A DNA stretch of 64,000 bases from Desulfatiglans anilini DSM 4660 (GTDB lineage: Bacteria; Desulfobacterota; DSM-4660; Desulfatiglandales; Desulfatiglandaceae). Below, in pieces: positions 58,715 to 64,000 of the stretch. The translations under genes and the position numbers were made by a program. The notes under the pieces are model-generated. The model did no database searches. It saw only the letters and a list, made by a program, of their open reading frames with translations, and was not told the origin of the DNA. Location: positions 186,001 through 250,000 of the forward strand of contig NZ_AULM01000003.1 of assembly GCF_000422285.1 (NCBI RefSeq). Reading direction: 5' to 3'. Position 1 is the stretch's first letter. Each line of letters starts with the position of its first letter.

Positions 58715-61111
58715 ATGGAACTGTTCGCCACAGACCTGGAAAGGCTGGCGTTTCTACTGGAGGCCGATGCGGCGCTGACTCTCGATCCCGACACGCTCGG
58801 GTCCGAGGCCGCCGAACAGTCCGCTCCTGAAGAGCTCCCTCCCGAGAAACGCCCCAAGTACATCACCAACTACATCGGCAGTAAGCAGAAGCTCGTCGAC
58901 TGGATCTGGAAGCATACTCCGGAAGGCGTTGGCACCGTGCTGGATGCCTTTTCGGGGTCTGCGGTCGTGGCCTACATGTACAAGACCAAGGGCCTCCAGG
59001 TCATCGCCAACGACCGGCTCCGCTACTGCCACCACGCCGCCAAGGCGATCATCGAGAACAACTCGGTTCGCCTGAGCGAGGACGAGATCGAAGCGCTTCT
59101 GGCCGACACCGCCAAAGCGGGCAGCTTCGTTCAGGACAACTTCAAGGGCATCTTCTTCGCCAAGGGTGTCCATGCACTGATCGACACTATCCGCGCCAAC
59201 TGCGACAAGCTCTCCGGCTTCAAGAAAGACATCGCCCTGTTCGGCCTCGGCAAGACCTGCATGAGCGGCAAGGGTGGCTTCGGCCACTTCTCGTCGTCCA
59301 CCGATTATGGCCGCCGCCAGGATACCCCCGACGAGTTCAAGGATCGTCTGCGCAAGAACCTGCAGCGCATCAACGCCCTGGTCTTCGACAACGACAAGGA
59401 GAACAAGGCGTACCGGCAGGACATCAACGACCTGCTGCCGAAAGCCAAGGCGGATCTGGCCTACTTCGATCCGCCCTACGCCACCGAGTTCTCGACCACC
59501 AACTACGAGCGGGCCTACCACTTCGTGGAGGGGCTCATGACCTATTGGGAAGGGCTCGAAATCAAGGCCGACACCAAGGTCAAGTATTACGAGACCGACC
59601 ACAAGACCGTCACCAAGGCCAACGCCAGCGAGTTCTTCCAGACCTTTCTCGGCAACGCCAAGCACATTCCGCACTGGCTGATCTCCTACCGCGATCACGC
59701 CTATCCCAACGAGCAGGAGATGAAGCGGATCATCGGCTCCTTCGGCAAACAGAGCCGGATGAAGTCCAAGGATCACCACTACGCCATCACCTCCAAGCAC
59801 GGCGAGGCTTCCAACGCCAAGGAGCGTCTGTTCGTCTGCGCTCCCGGGGCCAAGGCCAGCGCCGAGCGGGAGGAGAAACCCGTTCCGATGGCCGCCGCCG
59901 CGAACTTCCACACAAGCATCCCCGTGGACATCCGACTGGGCGATGGTGAACGCCTCGCGACCGAGGCCATGGATGTCGGCTCGGCGGGCGACCCCCAGTT
60001 CAGTTTCGTGCTCTGCCGCACCGGCACCAACAAGAACGGCGACCACTTCACCGCCGAGGAGTTGTCCGGTCGGCACATGACGGCCGTGAACAAGAAGGTC
60101 GATCTGCAGCATTCGCAGGAGTTCAACGACATCGTGGGCGGCATCGTCGCCGCCGACTACCTGGAGGACGACAACGGCGGCCGCGTGGAATGCGTCGGCG
60201 AGCTGTACGTCCACGACACCCCGGCCGCCCGGCTGGCCTACAAACTGATGAAGCGCGGGATCATCTCCCAGGTCTCCATGGAGTGCGACTACCAGGAGGG
60301 CGAATGCTCGGTCTGCCACAAGCGCTTCCAGAACAAGGCCGACTACTGCACCCACCTGCGCAAATTCAAAGGCCGTGATTTCAACGGCCAACCCGTTTTC
60401 GAGATTCTGCACGGCGTCACTTTCACCGGACTGGGACTGCTCGACCGCAAAGGCGCGGACGAGAACGCCAGGATTCTGCAGGTGGCGTCCCTTCAGAGCC
60501 AGCCCGACCAATCCCAACCCGAAGGAGATTCCACGATGGAAGACAAAACCAAACCCACCGATGACCAGGCCGTCGAAGCGGCCAAGAAGAAACCGGCCCA
60601 GCAGGAAGGCGATCCTGCCCGCGTTACCGACCTGGAAAAGGAAAACCGGCAGCTCAAGGCCCAGGTCGCCGAGCTGCAGAAACGCGTCCAGGAACTGGAA
60701 GCCGAACAAAAGGCGGCCGCCTGCCGCTCCCGGGCCAAGAAGCTGCTCACCCGGCTGGAGAAGCAGGGACTCTCCTTCGCGTCCGAGGAGGACCGGGAAG
60801 CCGAACTGAAACGCCTGGCCGAACTGTCCGACGAAGCCTTCGCCGCCACCGAGGCTGCTTACGAGCGCCTGCCCAAATCGGCAAAAGCGGACAAGGACAA
60901 GGAAGAGAAACCCGCCGACAGCGACCAGGGCGGCAAGCCCGCCGCCAAGGCATCGACGGAAACCCCGCTGCGCAGCGACGCCGGTGTCCGGCCCCACGAT
61001 GTGGACGACCGCAAGGTGTCGCTCGAGGACCGTCTGCGCGACGGGTTCATGGCCGCTTACCGCAACCGTGTCGGCGAGGACTCTCCCGAACACTCGCAAA
61101 TCAACGCATAA
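58715..61111 (+). CDS. DNA adenine methyltransferase fused to prohead protease and scaffold
   Basis: 798 residues from ATG 58715. Part 1 (about 45-385): D12-class N6-adenine methyltransferase, with YITNYIGSKQKLVDWI, motif I FSGSAVVAYM (79-88) and catalytic DPPY (252-255). Part 2 (about 400-600): prohead-protease-like domain with QHSQEFNDIVGGIVAADY, ISQVSMECDY and a zinc-finger-like CSVCHKRF...YCTHL. Part 3 (about 608-798): coiled-coil scaffold (ENRQLKAQVAELQKRVQEL). Proteases fused to scaffold are normal; the methylase is not. It may mark phage DNA during packaging or protect the injected genome (inference). Confidence 0.85.
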   Translation: MELFATDLERLAFLLEADAALTLDPDTLGSEAAEQSAPEELPPEKRPKYITNYIGSKQKLVDWIWKHTPEGVGTVLDAFSGSAVVAYMYKTKGLQVIANDRLRYCHHAAKAIIENNSVRLSEDEIEALLADTAKAGSFVQDNFKGIFFAKGVHALIDTIRANCDKLSGFKKDIALFGLGKTCMSGKGGFGHFSSSTDYGRRQDTPDEFKDRLRKNLQRINALVFDNDKENKAYRQDINDLLPKAKADLAYFDPPYATEFSTTNYERAYHFVEGLMTYWEGLEIKADTKVKYYETDHKTVTKANASEFFQTFLGNAKHIPHWLISYRDHAYPNEQEMKRIIGSFGKQSRMKSKDHHYAITSKHGEASNAKERLFVCAPGAKASAEREEKPVPMAAAANFHTSIPVDIRLGDGERLATEAMDVGSAGDPQFSFVLCRTGTNKNGDHFTAEELSGRHMTAVNKKVDLQHSQEFNDIVGGIVAADYLEDDNGGRVECVGELYVHDTPAARLAYKLMKRGIISQVSMECDYQEGECSVCHKRFQNKADYCTHLRKFKGRDFNGQPVFEILHGVTFTGLGLLDRKGADENARILQVASLQSQPDQSQPEGDSTMEDKTKPTDDQAVEAAKKKPAQQEGDPARVTDLEKENRQLKAQVAELQKRVQELEAEQKAAACRSRAKKLLTRLEKQGLSFASEEDREAELKRLAELSDEAFAATEAAYERLPKSAKADKDKEEKPADSDQGGKPAAKASTETPLRSDAGVRPHDVDDRKVSLEDRLRDGFMAAYRNRVGEDSPEHSQINA
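60536..61111 (+). CDS. Nested scaffold protein from an internal in-frame start
   Basis: In-frame ATG at 60536 inside the fusion gene, with GAAGGAGA (60521-60528) at good distance. It would yield a 191-residue coiled-coil scaffold beginning MEDKTKPTDD, exactly where the scaffold part begins. The same trick is known from lambda, where Nu3 lies within gene C. This would supply many scaffolds per protease. Confidence 0.6.
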   Translation: MEDKTKPTDDQAVEAAKKKPAQQEGDPARVTDLEKENRQLKAQVAELQKRVQELEAEQKAAACRSRAKKLLTRLEKQGLSFASEEDREAELKRLAELSDEAFAATEAAYERLPKSAKADKDKEEKPADSDQGGKPAAKASTETPLRSDAGVRPHDVDDRKVSLEDRLRDGFMAAYRNRVGEDSPEHSQINA

Positions 61112-61123
61112 GGAGGAAACACC

Positions 61124-61486
61124 ATGTCATTCATCAATCCGTGTCACCGCAGCCTCGCCTATGGCGACGGCCACATCCAGGGCGACGGCCAGCTCGGCCA
61201 GGTGGTCCGCGTGGTCGGCGACGACCTGTTCGCCGTCAACACCGATCCCACCAAACGCTCCTTCGGCATCCTGATCAAGGACTACGCCGGTGGCGAAATG
61301 CCCGGCATCTACTGCGACGGCGGCGTCTACGAGACCGACGCCTTCGAAGGGACCGTCGTCGCCGGAGACGACCTGAAAGTTTCGGCGAGCGGTCGCCTGA
61401 CCAACGGTGTCGCGGCCGGAGAGCATGTGGTCGCCCACGCCATTTCCGTACAGAGCGGCGTTCTCAAATTTCGCCTGCTCGTCTAA
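61124..61486 (+). CDS. Capsid decoration/cement-like protein (DUF2190-like)
   Basis: 120 residues. Gly-rich beta protein: HRSLAYGDGHIQGDGQLGQV, FGILIKDYAGGEMPGIYCDG, and the end AISVQSGVLKFRLLV. Position between protease/scaffold and major capsid, size and composition fit small head-decoration proteins. Ribosome site AAGGAGG. Confidence 0.65.
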   Translation: MSFINPCHRSLAYGDGHIQGDGQLGQVVRVVGDDLFAVNTDPTKRSFGILIKDYAGGEMPGIYCDGGVYETDAFEGTVVAGDDLKVSASGRLTNGVAAGEHVVAHAISVQSGVLKFRLLV

Positions 61487-61504
61487 CCCAAGGAGCCAAC
61501 GCAC

Positions 61505-62368
61505 ATGAAAACCAATCAGTTGAAGATCCACTCCCAGGAGTACATGGAAACCATGGCGCGGCTCATGAGCGAGGCTCTCGAGTCGCCCGAAGGCATGCGG
61601 GCGCTTGCCGCCGCCATCGCCGCGCCCATCGAACAGGAGATCAAGCGCAAGGAGATCTCCTCGCTGCTGCTCACCAAGCACACGTTGCCCAAGGGCGAAC
61701 GTCCGGTCTACCAGAAGAAACCGACCGTCAAAGCCCACTGGATCAGCAAGGACGGCGACGCCCAGGAGCAGGAGGTGGGCAAGGACGAGGTCGAGTTCCC
61801 CACCAACCGCATCCACTCCAACCCGATGGTGGACGTTTCCGTCCTAAAAAACGGCAACATCGGCACGCTGATGGACATTCAGACCAGCGCCGCCGACGCC
61901 ATCCGCAAGGAGATGGACCGCCGCACCATCTCGGTGCTCTCCTCGGCCATCCCGGCGGCCAACACCATCGAGGTCACCGGCGACCTGCTCACCGAGGATG
62001 CACTGAACGAGGCCATCTCGATCATCGAGGATCTGGAGCTGTCGGTGAAGTACATCGTCATGCGCGGCCGCCGTTTCAACGACATGCGCGGCTGGAACCT
62101 CGATCCCCAGACCAAGCTCGAGCTGCGCCAGAAAGGTGTCATCAAAAACTACGGCACCGGCGGCATTCTGCTGACCGCCTCCATGCCGCTGGACGAGATC
62201 ATCATCGTCCCGGATGAAGAGGTCGGGAAGATGCCGGTGCGCGAAAACCTGAAGACGGAGTCCATCGACCAGAAGACCCGGTTCAAAACCGGCTGGCTGG
62301 TGTGGTCCGAGATCGGTCAGGGCATTACCCGCCCCGACATCATGGCCAAGGTCAAACTGGTTCCGTAA
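61505..62368 (+). CDS. Major capsid protein
   Basis: 287 residues. Follows scaffold and decoration genes. HK97-type cues: an N-terminal helical part, MDIQTSAADAIRKEMDRRTI (spine-helix-like), VKYIVMRGRRFNDMRGWNL, and the C-terminal TGWLVWSEIGQGITRPD. Shell protein of the head. Identification rests on context and fold-like pattern rather than a strict motif. Confidence 0.78.
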   Translation: MKTNQLKIHSQEYMETMARLMSEALESPEGMRALAAAIAAPIEQEIKRKEISSLLLTKHTLPKGERPVYQKKPTVKAHWISKDGDAQEQEVGKDEVEFPTNRIHSNPMVDVSVLKNGNIGTLMDIQTSAADAIRKEMDRRTISVLSSAIPAANTIEVTGDLLTEDALNEAISIIEDLELSVKYIVMRGRRFNDMRGWNLDPQTKLELRQKGVIKNYGTGGILLTASMPLDEIIIVPDEEVGKMPVRENLKTESIDQKTRFKTGWLVWSEIGQGITRPDIMAKVKLVP

Positions 62369-62386
62369 TCCGGGAGGTGACGTGAG

Positions 62387-62746
62387 ATGAATCGAATCAA
62401 GAACATCCGTCCCGGCGTTCTGGTGATCCCCGACGCCGGGCTGAAACTCAAGCCCGGCCAAGTAGTCGAGGTGGAACGCCTCACCAAGCAGATCCAGGCG
62501 GCGCTCAAGAACGGCCGCCTGGCCATGGCCGACAAACCGAAGCAGGAACCGCTCGCCCCTCCAGAGCCAGACCAGGACGCGGAACCGGTGGACCTGAGCA
62601 AGCTCTCCGCCACCGACGCGATTTCCAAGGTCAACGAGGAGGCCAATCCGGAGACCCTCAAGGGCTACATGGAAACCGAAAAACGCCGCACGGTGATCGA
62701 CGCGCTCAAGAGCCGTCTGGAGGGCCTGCAAGGTGCTGCTGAGTGA
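62387..62746 (+). CDS. Phage head-region protein of unknown function, 119 aa
   Basis: ATG 62387 with GGGAGGTGAC upstream. N-terminal beta region (GVLVIPDAGLKLKPGQVVEV), acidic/Pro linker, helical C-terminus with LKGYMETEKRRTVIDALKSR. Possibly a head-tail joining factor by position. It overlaps the next gene by 14 bases. Confidence 0.65.
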   Translation: MNRIKNIRPGVLVIPDAGLKLKPGQVVEVERLTKQIQAALKNGRLAMADKPKQEPLAPPEPDQDAEPVDLSKLSATDAISKVNEEANPETLKGYMETEKRRTVIDALKSRLEGLQGAAE

Positions 62747-63197
62747 CCTGATCGCCGACCTGCGGCTCGACCTGTCCGATCCGGGCGCATCTCTCTTCGA
62801 GGACCAGACTCTGGAGAGATGCGTCCGGAAAGCCGTTTTCCGGGTCGGCCGTGACCTCGACCAATCGCTGACGATCACGGTCGGAGAGATCACCCCCGAT
62901 CCCACCGGCGAGGTCCGCGAGCTCCTGGTGATCATGGCGCAGATCCACGCCTGCCAGGTCATGCGTTCGGCCACCGCCAACGCCTTCTCCTTTTCCAGCG
63001 GCGACAAGAGAGTGGACAAAACTGGACAGCCCGGCCACTGGGCCAAGCTCGAGGCCGATCTGCTCGCCGACTACCGGCAGCGGCTCACCGAGCTGCGTCC
63101 GGCCACCCAGCTCGATCAGGAAGCCTACATCCTGACCCCGAGCGGCCTTACGCCGGTCATCTACGAACAAGGGATCGATCTCGATGTTGTTGAATGA
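62733..63197 (+). CDS. Head-tail connector-like protein, 154 aa
   Basis: GTG 62733. Starts LLSDLIADLRLDLSD, with SLFEDQTLERCVRKAVFRVG; the helical layout and position match gp6/gp15-type adaptor proteins that sit under the portal. Overlaps the neighbours on both sides, which suggests tight coupling. Confidence 0.65.
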   Translation: MLLSDLIADLRLDLSDPGASLFEDQTLERCVRKAVFRVGRDLDQSLTITVGEITPDPTGEVRELLVIMAQIHACQVMRSATANAFSFSSGDKRVDKTGQPGHWAKLEADLLADYRQRLTELRPATQLDQEAYILTPSGLTPVIYEQGIDLDVVE

Positions 63198-63543
63198 CCG
63201 GGAACGCGCCGAAGCCGTGGCCGATGTCGCCCGGCTGATCCTCTCCTCGGGCCAGACCGCACGCATCCTGCGCGTGGTTCCCGGCGAGCGGCTCTACGGC
63301 ACCGACGATGCCGAATACACGGAAATCTCCGTCATCCCCCTCGAACTGAACGAAACCCCGCCGGAGGAGCTGAGCGGCAAGATCGACGCGCTCGCCTGTG
63401 TCCTTCCGGATGCCGATGTCCGGGGTGAAGACCGCCTGGCCTCAGACAGGGAAACCTATCGCATACAGAGTGTGGAAGAAGAACACTTCTTCGGCACCGT
63501 CACTCACAAGAACCTGCAACTGGTGAAGCTCAATGGGCGTTAG
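63184..63543 (+). CDS. Head-closure/stopper-like protein, 119 aa
   Basis: ATG 63184. Contains LILSSGQTARILRVVPGERL and the C-terminal YRIQSVEEEHFFGTVTHKNL, typical of small beta-barrel head-completion proteins (gp16/FII-like) that end in an 'affects other quantities, x-L-x-L' strand. Position between adaptor and tail genes supports this. Confidence 0.65.
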   Translation: MLLNDRERAEAVADVARLILSSGQTARILRVVPGERLYGTDDAEYTEISVIPLELNETPPEELSGKIDALACVLPDADVRGEDRLASDRETYRIQSVEEEHFFGTVTHKNLQLVKLNGR

Positions 63544-64000
63544 GCGGACCGGTGACTGGGACAAGGCCCGCGCCAAGCTGACCACCGGCATGGGGCCGCG
63601 CCTGGCCACGGCCCTGCGTCAGGCCACGATCCGCAACGCCCTTTTTCTGGTGCGCGAGATCCAGCGGGGGATTCGCTCCCAGGCCCCGGGCGGACAGGCC
63701 TTCGTGAAACTCGCCGAGAGCACCATCGAGCGCAAAGGCTCAAGCAAGGCGCTCATCGACACCGGCTTTCTCGTCAACTCCATCACCCAAAAAATCATGG
63801 CCGACAAGGCGTTCGTCGGCCTGCTGCGCGGCACCGTCAACAAGGACGGGGAAGACATGGTGAACATCGGTGCCGTCATGGAGTACGGGGCCACCATCAA
63901 ACATCCGAACGGCGCGACCATCATCATCCCCGCCAGACCCTTTCTGCATCCGGTGATGGATAAGTACCGCGAGCAGATCCTCCAGAACTATCGCGAGGCG
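63533..64000 (+). CDS. HK97 gp10-like / virion morphogenesis tail-completion protein, 3' truncated by window edge
   Basis: ATG 63533, overlapping the previous gene by 11 bases; open to the end of the window (156 codons seen). Contains LIDTGFLVNSITQKI, VMEYGATIKHPNGATIIIPA and RPFLHPVMDKY, the conserved end of gp10-type neck/tail completion proteins. The phage continues beyond the window. Confidence 0.78.
   Translation, partial: MGVRRTGDWDKARAKLTTGMGPRLATALRQATIRNALFLVREIQRGIRSQAPGGQAFVKLAESTIERKGSSKALIDTGFLVNSITQKIMADKAFVGLLRGTVNKDGEDMVNIGAVMEYGATIKHPNGATIIIPARPFLHPVMDKYREQILQNYREA

Noticed and set aside
58754-61099. 781-codon minus-strand frame opposite the methylase-protease-scaffold gene
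   Set aside because: Shadow caused by codon bias; Val/Gly/Leu-rich with no domain, and the plus strand has intact motifs.

Overview
The window joins two very different kinds of DNA. Bases 1 to about 27,470 are bacterial chromosome. Bases about 27,800 to 64,000 are an integrated tailed phage or phage-like element that runs off the right edge. The host is most likely a sulfate-reducing Desulfobacterota (deltaproteobacterial lineage). It carries a molybdopterin / four-cluster FeS / NrfD membrane complex of the Qrc type and a type IV pilus cluster, next to a standard ffh-rpsP-khpA-rimM-trmD-rplS-rnhB-yraN-rsmI block. The genus cannot be fixed from sequence alone.

Chromosomal part: (1) 1-3483, a respiratory membrane oxidoreductase operon ending in an unrecognised 54-residue membrane protein. 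(2) 3734-4390, a HAD phosphatase. (3) 10757-4431 on the minus strand, the type IV pilus alignment and secretin operon pilM-pilN-pilO-pilP, in which PilQ is split into an AMIN/STN/TPR protein and a separate secretin lipoprotein. (4) 11376-14479, lepB, a Nudix hydrolase and recN. (5) 17536-14587 on the minus strand, a nucleoside phosphorylase, a degenerate NAD+-dependent DNA ligase adenylation domain that has lost its catalytic residues, an acylphosphatase and a lipoprotein. (6) 17817-27472, the translation/secretion block, then HPr and Enzyme I of a PTS, then smpB and the tmRNA gene with a clear promoter.

Phage part: just past the tmRNA lies a minus-strand serine-recombinase operon. Facing away from it is a self-contained cassette: a stand-alone LexA-type DNA-binding domain, an unknown 262-residue protein and a QueC-like PP-loop protein with an extra C-terminal region. 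The cassette has its own promoter (a palindrome lies inside it) and its own terminator, and is the best candidate for an undescribed, probably defence-related, system. Then come an unrecognised phage gene, a phage sigma-70-like factor, a replication/recombination module (FeS nuclease, Sak4-like ATPase, DUF669, ERCC4 nuclease, RecD2-like helicase, primase-helicase), a methyltransferase cargo gene with its own promoter and terminator, an origin-like repeat region, packaging genes, a tyrosine-recombinase operon, and head genes including a 1529-residue MuF-type protein with a kinase-like domain and a DNA adenine methylase fused to a prohead protease/scaffold.

The strongest new signal is a bipartite DNA motif, TCCGAC-N17-GGTAAGTAA. 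It occurs six times (five plus, one minus) in intergenic regions of the phage part, each time with an exact 17-base spacer and an inverted repeat just downstream. It precedes the recombinase operon, the replication operon, a regulatory operon, the putative small terminase, the portal operon and the capsid operon. One copy sits directly behind the phage sigma gene. I infer a phage-specific promoter read by that sigma factor. The two cargo units instead use ordinary sigma-70-like promoters.
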